Source of the DNA: AcAMD-5 sp044343935
GTDB lineage: Bacteria; Actinomycetota; Actinomycetes; S36-B12; UBA5976
Length of the DNA: 55,370 nucleotides
Direction of reading: 5' to 3'
Assembly: GCA_044343935.1 (NCBI GenBank)
Contig: JBIJDU010000010.1
Coordinates: 1 to 55,370 of the forward strand
Under the pieces are notes generated by a model that saw only the letters and a program-made list of their open reading frames with translations, ran no database searches and had not been told where the DNA came from. A program made the translations under genes and the position numbers. This document shows, one piece after another, positions 1 to 8,025 of this stretch (the first letter of the stretch is position 1; every line of letters starts with the position of its first letter).

Positions 1-779
1 TTAGGCGAAGGACGCAAATATTGTGTAATGGTGATCAATTCACATCCGGCATTGTGTAAATCTCGCAAAGCAGTTTCCACTTCGGGGATTTCCTCGCCCA
101 TGCCCAAGATCAAATTACTTTTTGTAATCAAGCCAGCAGTTCTCGCTTTGGTAATTACTTCAAGTGATCTTTCGTACCGGAAAGCAGGTCTAATCCGCTT
201 GAAAATTCTCGGCACTGTCTCTACGTTATGCGCCAATACTTCAGGATTTGAACTAAAAACTTCAGCTAACTGTTCATCAAGTGAGTTAAAGTCTGGAATC
301 AAAACTTCCACTTTAGTACCAGGATTAACACTGTGGATCTGTCTTACTGTTTCAGCATAAAGCCAAGCGCCACCATCAGGTAAATCATCTCTGGCAACTC
401 CAGTTACGGTGGCATATGCCAGATCCATCGCTTTTACGCTTTCGGCAACACGGCGCGGTTCATCTCGATCCAACGGTAAGGGTTTGCCGGTGTCGATCTG
501 GCAAAAGTCGCAACGGCGTGTGCAAGCGTCGCCACCAATTAGAAATGTTGCTTCTCGATCTTCCCAGCATTCATAAATATTTGGACAACCAGCTTCTTGG
601 CAAACGGTATGAAGATTTTGGCTCTGCACTAATGCGTGAATCCGATTGAATTCTGGACCGGTTCGAATTCGCCGCTTGATCCACTCGGGTTTTTTCTCTA
701 TTGGCACCGCCGCATTTCGGGCTTCAATTCGAAGCATCTTTTTGCCGTCAGGGCTGGTGTTGATTAGTGAGTCAGTCAC
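1..779 (-). CDS. lipA: Lipoyl synthase LipA, 3' end beyond window
   Basis: Radical SAM enzyme that inserts two sulfurs into protein-bound octanoyl groups to make lipoyl cofactor. About 259 residues are visible from a GTG start at 779; the C-terminal part runs off base 1. Two cysteine sets are readable in order: the auxiliary cluster motif CQEAGCPNIYEC and the radical SAM motif CTRRCDFC, followed by the conserved stretch DRDEPRRVAESVKAM. It starts 4 bases after the lipB stop, so the two form one lipoylation operon. The lipoyl acceptor SucB is encoded a few kilobases away. The start is chosen because the in-frame ATG-like options upstream are stopped by TGA. Confidence 0.95.
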   Translation of the reverse strand, partial: MTDSLINTSPDGKKMLRIEARNAAVPIEKKPEWIKRRIRTGPEFNRIHALVQSQNLHTVCQEAGCPNIYECWEDREATFLIGGDACTRRCDFCQIDTGKPLPLDRDEPRRVAESVKAMDLAYATVTGVARDDLPDGGAWLYAETVRQIHSVNPGTKVEVLIPDFNSLDEQLAEVFSSNPEVLAHNVETVPRIFKRIRPAFRYERSLEVITKARTAGLITKSNLILGMGEEIPEVETALRDLHNAGCELITITQYLRPSP

Positions 780-783
780 TGGG

Positions 784-1446
784 TCATCCTACTTCAATAT
801 CGATTTTAATTGCTTGGTTAATTACTGGCACTAAATTTGCTTCAATAACTGGCATGACATCGGTTACCGAAATTTCATTACCCAGCTCTTTACTTAATGA
901 AGTGACTTCAGCATCAGGAATGCCGCAGGGGATGATTCGATTAAACCAACTTAGATCAGGATTACAGTTCAATGCAAAACCATGCATTGAGACTCCCTTA
1001 GCAACTCGAATTCCTATTGCTGCAACCTTCCGCGGCGGTTGCGCCATTACCCAAACACCAGACTTACCTTTAATGCGCTCCGTAGAAAGCCCAAATTCAG
1101 CACAAGTTGCAATTAACCCGGCTTCAAGGGCACGTACGAATCCAACAACGTTATAACGTTCACGAAGCGGCACAATTGGATAGCCAACTAATTGGCCCGG
1201 ACCATGCCAGGTGATCCGACCGCCGCGGTCAACATCAATTACTTTAGAGCCATCAATTGGTCGATCCATTAACTGAGTTTGGGAGCCTGCGGTAAAAATT
1301 GGTTCGTGCTCAACTAAAACTAAGGTTGGTGGGGCGCTGCCAGCTGCTACTTTTTCGTGTAATTCTTGCTGCCGATGCCAGGCTTGCTCATAATCCATCG
1401 GGGTAGCACCAGCACCCCAATTAGCCACTACCAAACCCGAGTTCAT
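784..1446 (-). CDS. lipB: Octanoyl-ACP:protein octanoyltransferase LipB
   Basis: Transfers octanoate from acyl carrier protein to the lipoyl-domain lysine, the step before LipA. 220 residues, usual length. Visible family marks: RITWHGPGQLVGYP near residues 78-91 (HGPGQ signature), the lysine in RKVAAIGIRV, and the catalytic-type cysteine in RIIPCGIPDAEVTSL. The ATG has no Shine-Dalgarno sequence, but a TAATCT hexamer lies exactly six bases upstream, as expected of a leaderless mRNA. It is first gene of lipB-lipA and divergent from the MMPL transporter gene. Confidence 0.95.
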   Translation of the reverse strand: MNSGLVVANWGAGATPMDYEQAWHRQQELHEKVAAGSAPPTLVLVEHEPIFTAGSQTQLMDRPIDGSKVIDVDRGGRITWHGPGQLVGYPIVPLRERYNVVGFVRALEAGLIATCAEFGLSTERIKGKSGVWVMAQPPRKVAAIGIRVAKGVSMHGFALNCNPDLSWFNRIIPCGIPDAEVTSLSKELGNEISVTDVMPVIEANLVPVINQAIKIDIEVG

Positions 1447-1452
1447 GGGCCA

Positions 1453-1458
1453 AGATTA
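1453..1458 (-). promoter_or_regulatory. -10 element for leaderless lipB
   Basis: TAATCT on the minus strand, followed by six bases (TGGCCC) and the lipB ATG. The spacing puts the transcript start on or next to the A of the ATG. No ribosome binding site is seen. Inference from sequence only. Confidence 0.6.
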
Positions 1459-1511
1459 GTCAAGATGGCGGAATAGGGCAGCGCTGATGCAAATTGGTGC
1501 AGTTTGCACAT

Positions 1512-1554
1512 GCTAAATCTGGTTGACCCCCTAGATTTAGCCACTGGCTAAATC
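1512..1554. promoter_or_regulatory. Inverted repeat and half-site between lipB and MMPL gene
   Basis: A perfect 9-base inverted repeat, arms GATTTAGCC (1534-1542) and GGCTAAATC (1546-1554) around the spacer ACT, lies 27 bases before the MMPL GTG. A third copy of the half-site, GCTAAATC, sits at 1512-1519, and a TTGACC at 1523-1528 could be a -35 box. No T-tract follows, so an operator for a dimeric repressor is more likely than a terminator. Confidence 0.45.
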
Positions 1555-1580
1555 ATTAGTAACCCTGAGATAGGAAATTT

Positions 1581-3737
1581 GTGTCGAAATCCAAAGTAAA
1601 AGGTAGACGTCCGCTGTGGCTAGTTGTCGTAACAATTGTCGCTTGGCTACTAGTAAGTGCGGGAACTGGTCCACTATTTGGCCAGTTATCAACTGTTCAA
1701 GAGAATGATAATGCGGCCTTTTTACCCGAGAGTGCAGAATCAACTCTTGCATCTGACATCTCAAACAGATTTATCAGTGAAGATTCAGATCAACTACCAG
1801 CGCTGTTGCTTTTTTCGGGCGAGATCACTCCTAGCGCACTTCAGGAAATTGGTGCTTATTTGGCGGAGCTGCCAACAAAAACAATTCCTGGCACCTCAGA
1901 ACAGGTTTCTGATTTCTTAGTTCCAGGCATTCCATTAACCCCAATTCCAAGTCCAGACGGCAATGCGGTGCTCGCAAGTTTGCCACTTGATAATCAAGCG
2001 CTGGAAAGTTTATTAAGCAATGGTGAAGAAGCTTTACCAGCGATTGTGGAATTCATTAGAGAAGATGCCGAGGGACTTGCTGGCTTAGAGTTCCATGTAA
2101 CTGGCATTGGCGGGATTTTGGCAGATTTCTTTGGCGCCTTTGGTGAAATTGACACTACGTTGTTGCAGAGCACTCTATTAGTGGTTGCAATTATTTTGAT
2201 TGTGGTTTATCGATCGCCATTTCTTTGGATCTTGCCATTAGCTTCTGCGCTTTTTGCCCTAACAACTGCTGGCGGAATTGTTTACCTGTTAGCCAAGAGC
2301 GATATTTTGGATCTTAATGGTCAGTCACAAGGAATTCTGTTTGTGTTGGTAATTGGTGCTGCGACAGACTATGCCCTGCTTTTGATTGCTCGCTACCGTG
2401 AAGAACTACATCGTCATCAAAGTACCTATGAAGCAATGAAAGTTGCATGGCGCGGCGTATTTGAGCCGATTTTGGCTTCGGGCTCAACCGTGGTAGCTGG
2501 CCTAATGGTGTTGCTCGTCAGTGAATTGTCTAGCAATCGAGGTTTAGGACCAGTGGGGTCAATCGGAATCATCGTTGCTATGGCAACACAATTGACACTG
2601 CTCCCTGCGCTGCTGGTCCTTTTTGGTAGAAGATTGTTTTGGCCAAAGATTCCCATGTTTGATGCTGAGGATGAGCGGTTATCAGGTTTTTGGTCAAAGG
2701 TGGCCAATTTAGTTGGCAACCATCCCAAGCGAGTTTGGATTAGCACTGGCCTAATGCTCTCGATTCTGGCTGGTTTTGCTACTCAGTTAAATACTGATGG
2801 CATTCCATTCTCCGAGTCATTTACCGAGCGACCAGATTCAGTAATCGGACAGGAAAAACTCCAAGAGTCCTTCCCGGGTGGTCAAGGTCAGCCAACTGTG
2901 GTGTTAGTGCCTGCGGCGAAAGCTGCTGAAGTAACCCAGAAGTTGATTGAATTTGAAGGCATTGAAAGTGTGGTGCCAACTCTGTCCGGTCCGGTAATTC
3001 CAGGTCAACCATTACCAGAACCAAAGATTGTTGATGGCTTAATTCAATTGGAAGCAACGCTTTCGTTTGCGGCCGATTCGGTGCAGTCTCGAGATTTAAT
3101 TCCTGACATCCGAGCAGAGGTGAAAGCAATTGATCCAACCATATTGGTAGGTGGTACAACTGCGATCGGATATGACACTGATCAAGCATCATCTCGCGAT
3201 GTTCGGGTGATTATTCCAATTGTGTTATTCGTAATCGGAATCATTCTGGCCATGTTGCTGCGTAGCTTGCTTGGCGCTGCGCTATTACTTGCCACAGTTG
3301 TGCTCTCGTTCTCAGCTGCACTTGGTGCATCGCATTTGGTGTTTACATACCTATTTGATTTCCCGGCTACAGATGCAGCATTCCCGCTGTTTGCGTTTGT
3401 GTTCTTAGTAGCGCTGGGAATTGACTACAACATCTTCTTGATGACCCGGGTGCGAGAGGAAGCAATTAAGATCGGAACGCGTCCTGGCATAACCAAAGGA
3501 CTCACCGTAACTGGCGGTGTGATTACTTCAGCTGGCGTGGTGTTGGCCTCAACATTCGCCGTACTTGGCGTATTGCCGTTGGTATTCCTAGCCCAGTTAG
3601 GTTTCATCGTGGCATTTGGCGTGTTACTTGATGCGCTAATTGTTCGAAGTCTGCTAGTTCCAGCTATTGCACATCAATTAGGTGGCAAGGTGTGGTGGCC
3701 AAGCAAGTTATGGCGTAACGAAAAAGTAGCGGCTTAA
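1581..3737 (+). CDS. MMPL/RND-family transporter
   Basis: 718-residue inner-membrane protein with the duplicated MMPL layout: an N-terminal helix, an extracytoplasmic domain, a block of helices near 190-360, a second extracytoplasmic domain, and a second helical block near 540-700. Each block carries the expected polar motif (ATDYALLLIARYREE; LGIDYNIFLMTRVREE). Such proteins use the proton gradient to export lipids, peptides or drugs; the substrate here cannot be read. The GTG start follows GAGATAGGA at good spacing. A palindrome just upstream suggests repressor control. It converges with peptidase E, the two stops overlapping by a few bases. Confidence 0.88.
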   Translation: MSKSKVKGRRPLWLVVVTIVAWLLVSAGTGPLFGQLSTVQENDNAAFLPESAESTLASDISNRFISEDSDQLPALLLFSGEITPSALQEIGAYLAELPTKTIPGTSEQVSDFLVPGIPLTPIPSPDGNAVLASLPLDNQALESLLSNGEEALPAIVEFIREDAEGLAGLEFHVTGIGGILADFFGAFGEIDTTLLQSTLLVVAIILIVVYRSPFLWILPLASALFALTTAGGIVYLLAKSDILDLNGQSQGILFVLVIGAATDYALLLIARYREELHRHQSTYEAMKVAWRGVFEPILASGSTVVAGLMVLLVSELSSNRGLGPVGSIGIIVAMATQLTLLPALLVLFGRRLFWPKIPMFDAEDERLSGFWSKVANLVGNHPKRVWISTGLMLSILAGFATQLNTDGIPFSESFTERPDSVIGQEKLQESFPGGQGQPTVVLVPAAKAAEVTQKLIEFEGIESVVPTLSGPVIPGQPLPEPKIVDGLIQLEATLSFAADSVQSRDLIPDIRAEVKAIDPTILVGGTTAIGYDTDQASSRDVRVIIPIVLFVIGIILAMLLRSLLGAALLLATVVLSFSAALGASHLVFTYLFDFPATDAAFPLFAFVFLVALGIDYNIFLMTRVREEAIKIGTRPGITKGLTVTGGVITSAGVVLASTFAVLGVLPLVFLAQLGFIVAFGVLLDALIVRSLLVPAIAHQLGGKVWWPSKLWRNEKVAA

Positions 3738-4465
3738 CTAATTAGCCCAGGAGCTAATCGAGTTTCAACAACTTCACCAGCAGTCTTGGTTACTAAATAA
3801 GCTGCTGGTGAAGTTGCGGGATCCAGATCGGTTCTATCAGTTATTACTTCAACTGGAACTTCGTTTTCATAAAGCATGCCAACTCGATCGTCAGTGGCGT
3901 AAATTTGGTTAAAAACATCACGATTGACTAAATCATGAACCATTGGTCGACGCTGGGCTTCCGAATCGTAATGAACGCCATTGCCATAAGGAAGAAATCC
4001 AAGCGCATTTGTCACTGGTTCCAATTTAGGTCCAAATGAGTCTGTTGGTCCGCCCAAATGCCAGCAAATAGATCCGGCGCTCACGCCACCAAGAATTGTG
4101 CCACGGTCATACGCTTCTTTTAGTGCGATATCAACACCATGTAATCGCCATACGGCCAACAAGTTAGCTACCGAGCCACCACCAACCCAGATCACATCTG
4201 ATTTCAAAATGTGATCTTTGATCGGCGCATTAGGTTGGGTAAAGAGTTGTAGGTGAGTTACATCGCAACCTAAATCAGTCATTGCGGCATAAGAGCGCGT
4301 TAAATAGGCTTGATCATCACCACTGGCAGTATGAATAAAGCAAATTCTTGGTCGAGTTTTTCCAGTAAGCGCCAGCATGCGTAGCACAGTTTGACCCGGC
4401 ACAACTGAGGTCCAACGATCAGTTGGTAAAAATCCTCCACTGGTAGCCATTATGTAACGCTTCAT
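3734..4465 (-). CDS. Peptidase E-like S51 family protein
   Basis: 243-residue cytoplasmic protein of the peptidase E/cyanophycinase family (S51), which cleaves Asp-X dipeptides in its best-known members. The nucleophile motif GGVSAGSICWHLGG is present near residues 128-141 and is preceded by the family-typical IWVGGGSVANLLAVW. No signal peptide. The ATG shares one base with the stop of the FAD oxidoreductase (TAATG), so it is translationally coupled as last gene of the run starting at pepA or lpdA. Substrate is not predictable; it could be a peptidase of unknown specificity. Confidence 0.82.
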   Translation of the reverse strand: MKRYIMATSGGFLPTDRWTSVVPGQTVLRMLALTGKTRPRICFIHTASGDDQAYLTRSYAAMTDLGCDVTHLQLFTQPNAPIKDHILKSDVIWVGGGSVANLLAVWRLHGVDIALKEAYDRGTILGGVSAGSICWHLGGPTDSFGPKLEPVTNALGFLPYGNGVHYDSEAQRRPMVHDLVNRDVFNQIYATDDRVGMLYENEVPVEVITDRTDLDPATSPAAYLVTKTAGEVVETRLAPGLIS

Positions 4466-5694
4466 TAATTACCTTCCGCTAATTTTTTGAGCAAAATTTG
4501 ATCTGCCACCTGTTGGCCAGATTCAATTGCGCCGTTTATTGATGGTGAAGTTATCAAATCAGATGCCACAAAAATACCTGTTGTTGCCAAATTCTTGATT
4601 GCTTTCACATCGTAATTAGTTTGGGGTAGCGCAGCTGGGATCTGGTAAGTTGCAATTAGTTCCAGATCTGCTGGATTTAACGTATTTAGCAAAGCCGTGT
4701 GTGTTTTGATGGCTGATAAGTCAAGTTCATCTTGTAATCCCAGTGCTGATGAGGCAATTAAGTCATAGCCAGCCGGGGCATAACTGCGAGCGACATCAGT
4801 TAAGACAACCGAGTTCACTAACGGGCCAGGGTTGGATGAGCCATCTACAGCAAGCAATTTTGTTCTAGGGCCGCGGTTCCGATGCTTGATCGAGAAATAC
4901 CAGGTTGTAACTTCACGCATTTTTGGAGCTGGCAGATCAAGCAACATAGCCGTGGTGCTGGGATCGGTTGCGATAACGACATTTTTAGCTGAGATAACAC
5001 CATGACTGGTTTCAACACTATTGCTGTTAACTTTTGTAGCCATGGTGTTTAGTTGAATAAAATCAGAAACACCGCGAGTGAGTTGAGTTGGGATCTCTTG
5101 CATGCCATATCTTGGGACGCCAGGTGAGCCGAGTACGAAATATCGCAGCACCTCATCTAGCCAATGACGTGAGACATCAAGATCTGCTTCAAGGAATACG
5201 CCGGCCAAAAACGGGGTAAGTAAATCTTCCACTAAATCATCATCTTCACACGCTCCAAGCAGCGCTTTTTTTGCGGAAACATTTGCCCGGGATTTTCGCG
5301 CTTCAGCGGTAAGCGCAACTGTCGTAACAAGATATTTCGCAAAGTTAAGTAATGCAGTTTTATCAAACTGTTGCAAGAAATGCCAAGAATCTGATGGATT
5401 CCGGCCAAACTCAACGATCTCTTCGTCCAAGACTATTCGAATTCCTTTGCGGAATTTCCTAAGTTCGAGTTCACTTATATTTAGGACTTTTCGAGCAGCT
5501 GGATAGGCGGGATTGAATAATTGAAAACCATGATCGAGTCGAAATCCAGAAACTAAATCAGTTTTAATTCGACCACCGACTCGATCGGCGCAGTCGATTA
5601 GTTTTACATTTAATCCCGCTTTTGCTAGACCTCTAGTCGCAGTTAGGCCGGCAAGGCCAGCACCAACCACCACTACATCAACTGGTTTGCTCAT
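4465..5694 (-). CDS. FAD-dependent amine oxidase-like oxidoreductase
   Basis: 409 residues. The N-terminus has a Rossmann dinucleotide-binding motif (VVVVGAGLAGLTATRGLAKAG) followed by the flavin-contact sequence RVGGRIKT typical of the amine oxidase, protoporphyrinogen oxidase and phytoene desaturase superfamily. The C-terminus has the closing FAD motif region (GIFVASDLITSPSINGAIESG). The substrate is not evident. Its ATG overlaps the epimerase stop by four bases (ATGA) and its stop overlaps the peptidase E start, so it is in the middle of a tightly coupled operon downstream of sucB. Confidence 0.82.
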   Translation of the reverse strand: MSKPVDVVVVGAGLAGLTATRGLAKAGLNVKLIDCADRVGGRIKTDLVSGFRLDHGFQLFNPAYPAARKVLNISELELRKFRKGIRIVLDEEIVEFGRNPSDSWHFLQQFDKTALLNFAKYLVTTVALTAEARKSRANVSAKKALLGACEDDDLVEDLLTPFLAGVFLEADLDVSRHWLDEVLRYFVLGSPGVPRYGMQEIPTQLTRGVSDFIQLNTMATKVNSNSVETSHGVISAKNVVIATDPSTTAMLLDLPAPKMREVTTWYFSIKHRNRGPRTKLLAVDGSSNPGPLVNSVVLTDVARSYAPAGYDLIASSALGLQDELDLSAIKTHTALLNTLNPADLELIATYQIPAALPQTNYDVKAIKNLATTGIFVASDLITSPSINGAIESGQQVADQILLKKLAEGN

Positions 5695-6587
5695 TTCGTA
5701 AGTGCGGATTTAAGCGCTGAAGCAATAGTTGGATGTTCAAAGCCGAAGCCATTGCGCTGCAATACCGCTGGAATTACTCGTGCGCTACCCAACACTTCTT
5801 GACTGAATTCACCAAGTGCAGTTTTCAGAATCGGACTTGGCACGCCAATGGGCAGCATTGGGCGATTTAGTAGTTTAGCTAGTGTTTTACTTACTTCCAG
5901 ATTAGTAACTGGGGTAGGAGCGGTTAAATTAACTGGACCGGAAATCTCAGTTTTTCCAATTAGGTACTTGATTGCCTTTATTTCATCACTTAACGAGATG
6001 AATGACCAATATTGCTTGCCATTCCCCAGTGGACTGCCTAAGCCAAACTTAAACAACGGCACTAATTTTGCTAATGCACCACCGGCGCTGCTCATTACTA
6101 ATCCAGTGCGAGGGTGTACGACACGAATGCCAGCATCTCGTGCTGGATCTGCGGCTTGCTCCCAAAGCCGAACTACATCGGGCAAAAATCCTGTTGCGGC
6201 AGGTGCCGTTTCATCAACTGCAGTACTGCCTGTGTCGCCATACCAACCGATGGCTGATGCGCTGATTAATACTTTTGGCGGCATTGGTAATGCAGCAATA
6301 GTTCGGGAAATAGTTTGGGTGCCAATGACTCGAGAGTCTCGAATTTCCCGTTTATATTCTTCGCTCCAGCGTTTATCACCAACACCAGCACCTGCTAAAT
6401 GAACTAAGGCGTCAATTCCATTCAGTGCTGACGCATTCTCCACGCCTTGAACCAAATCCCAGCGCAACTCATCGGACGCTGTTGTTGGCTTTCTAACTAA
6501 TTTAATTACCTCGTGACCATCCGCAGATAGCGAATTGGTCAGTGCCGTTCCAATTAAGCCAGATGCACCAGTAATTGCAATTCGCAT
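5691..6587 (-). CDS. TIGR01777-family NAD(P)-binding epimerase-like protein
   Basis: 298-residue extended short-chain dehydrogenase of the YfcH/TIGR01777 group. MRIAITGASGLIGTALTNSL is the nucleotide-binding glycine motif; LISASAIGWYGD holds the YxxxK-region equivalent, and the C-terminus has the family's EVLGSARVIPAVLQRNGF block. Physiological substrate of the family is unknown. The start codon shares one base with the sucB stop (TAATG). From memory, the mycobacterial homologue Rv2216 also lies between lipB and dlaT, so the linkage with lipoyl genes is conserved. Confidence 0.88.
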   Translation of the reverse strand: MRIAITGASGLIGTALTNSLSADGHEVIKLVRKPTTASDELRWDLVQGVENASALNGIDALVHLAGAGVGDKRWSEEYKREIRDSRVIGTQTISRTIAALPMPPKVLISASAIGWYGDTGSTAVDETAPAATGFLPDVVRLWEQAADPARDAGIRVVHPRTGLVMSSAGGALAKLVPLFKFGLGSPLGNGKQYWSFISLSDEIKAIKYLIGKTEISGPVNLTAPTPVTNLEVSKTLAKLLNRPMLPIGVPSPILKTALGEFSQEVLGSARVIPAVLQRNGFGFEHPTIASALKSALTK

Positions 6588-7990
6588 TACAGTCCTAGGT
6601 CACCTTCAAATTGACCAGCTTCTAACCGATTCTTTAGGAAGGTTAAATAGCGGGCGGCATCAGCACCATCAACAAAGCGGTGATCGTAAGAAAGCGACAG
6701 ATAGCACATAGATCGAATAGCAATTGATTCCGCACCGGTTTCATCCGATACCACCGCAGGGCGTTTAACTACTGCGCCAAGACCTAATATTGCAGCATTT
6801 GGTTGATTAATAATTGGCGTATCAAACAGCGCACCTCGACTACCAGTGTTGGTAATGGTGAAAGTACTGCCAGATAGCTCTTCTGGTCCTACTTTTGATT
6901 GTCTGGTTCGCTCAGCAAGATCAGCAATACGACGACTAATGCCAGCGATAGATAAATCGCCAACGTTGCGCATTACTGGAACTAGTAAGCCGCGCTCAGT
7001 GTCAACGGCTATGCCAATGTGTTCCGCGTCGTGATAAGTAATGGTGCCAGCACTCATATCCATTGATGCATTAATAACTGGATGTGCTTTAAGTCCCTCA
7101 ACAGCAGCTTTTACGAAGAATGGCATGAAAGTCAACTTTGCACCTTCTCGTGCTTCAAAATCTTTTTTGACTTTATCGCGCAGTCGGGCAATTCGAGTGA
7201 TATCAACTTCCACCACAGTGGTTAGTTGTGCGCTCACTTGAAGTGATTCCACCATACGCTCGGCAATAATTTTGCGTAATCTCGTTAGATTTTCAGTGCG
7301 GCCACGCAATGGTGATTCAGTTACCGCAGCTGGAGTGCTGCTAGCAGCTGGGGCTGATGCATTAGCTGGCGCGGTTACCGCCGCTGGCGCAGCTGCTGCT
7401 TGCACATCTGATTTTCTAATTCGACCACCGACGCCAGTGCCAACTACTTTTGCTAGATCAACGCCCAATTCCTCTGCCATTTTGCGAACTAGCGGAGTCA
7501 CATATGCACCAGCGCTAACTTCCTCATCAGTCGTACTTGCAACTGGTGCAGGTGCTGTGGTTGGTGCTGGAGTTGGTGCGGCAACAGGTGCTGGAGTTGG
7601 TGCTGGAGTTGGTGCTGGAGTTGGTGCGGCAACAGGTGCTGGAGCAGGTGCTGGTTTGGGTGCCGGTGGTGTAGCTGGAGTTGGTGCAACCGGTGCCGGA
7701 GTTGCAGCTGGTGCTGCTGGTGCTGGTGCCGGAGTTGCAGCTGGGGCGCTGTCTGCGGCACCAATTACGGCAAGCTCTGCGCCAACTGGAACAACCGCAT
7801 CTGTTGGCGCCAAGATTTCAAGTAGTACGCCGGCAACTGGTGCTGGGATCTCAGTATCAACTTTGTCAGTTGAAACTTCCAGCAATGGCTCATCCATAGC
7901 GACCGAATCGCCAACATTCTTCAGCCACCTAGTTACGGTGCCTTCAGTTACTGATTCACCAAGTGCTGGCATTACTACGCGTTGCGACAT
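6587..7990 (-). CDS. sucB: 2-oxoglutarate dehydrogenase-type E2 (dihydrolipoyl acyltransferase)
   Basis: 467-residue E2 core of a 2-oxoacid dehydrogenase complex. Domains in order: lipoyl domain near 1-75 with lipoylated lysine in STDKVDTEIPAP; a long Ala/Pro/Thr-rich linker near 80-160; an E3-binding domain (YVTPLVRKMAEELGVDL); a second linker; and the catalytic domain ending in SYDHRFVDGADAARYL with the active-site His. Two ATGs occur in tandem at 7993 and 7990; AGGAG lies 2 bases before the first and 5 before the second, so 7990 is preferred. lpdA (E3) is 35 bases upstream. Succinyl specificity is likely, though acetyl transfer, as claimed for mycobacterial DlaT, is possible. Confidence 0.9.
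   Translation of the reverse strand: MSQRVVMPALGESVTEGTVTRWLKNVGDSVAMDEPLLEVSTDKVDTEIPAPVAGVLLEILAPTDAVVPVGAELAVIGAADSAPAATPAPAPAAPAATPAPVAPTPATPPAPKPAPAPAPVAAPTPAPTPAPTPAPVAAPTPAPTTAPAPVASTTDEEVSAGAYVTPLVRKMAEELGVDLAKVVGTGVGGRIRKSDVQAAAAPAAVTAPANASAPAASSTPAAVTESPLRGRTENLTRLRKIIAERMVESLQVSAQLTTVVEVDITRIARLRDKVKKDFEAREGAKLTFMPFFVKAAVEGLKAHPVINASMDMSAGTITYHDAEHIGIAVDTERGLLVPVMRNVGDLSIAGISRRIADLAERTRQSKVGPEELSGSTFTITNTGSRGALFDTPIINQPNAAILGLGAVVKRPAVVSDETGAESIAIRSMCYLSLSYDHRFVDGADAARYLTFLKNRLEAGQFEGDLGL
7545..7750. repeat. Low-complexity Ala-Pro linker repeats within sucB
   Basis: Several copies of a 12-base unit (plus-strand GGTGCTGGAGTT) and a longer variant with GCGGCAACA encode Pro-Ala-Pro-Thr repeats of the E2 linker. 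The repetition can slip during replication, so linker length may vary between strains. It also creates long spurious open frames on the opposite strand. Confidence 0.8.
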
Positions 7991-8025
7991 CATTTCTCCT
8001 TTAACCCAGTTGGGTAACTCTACTT

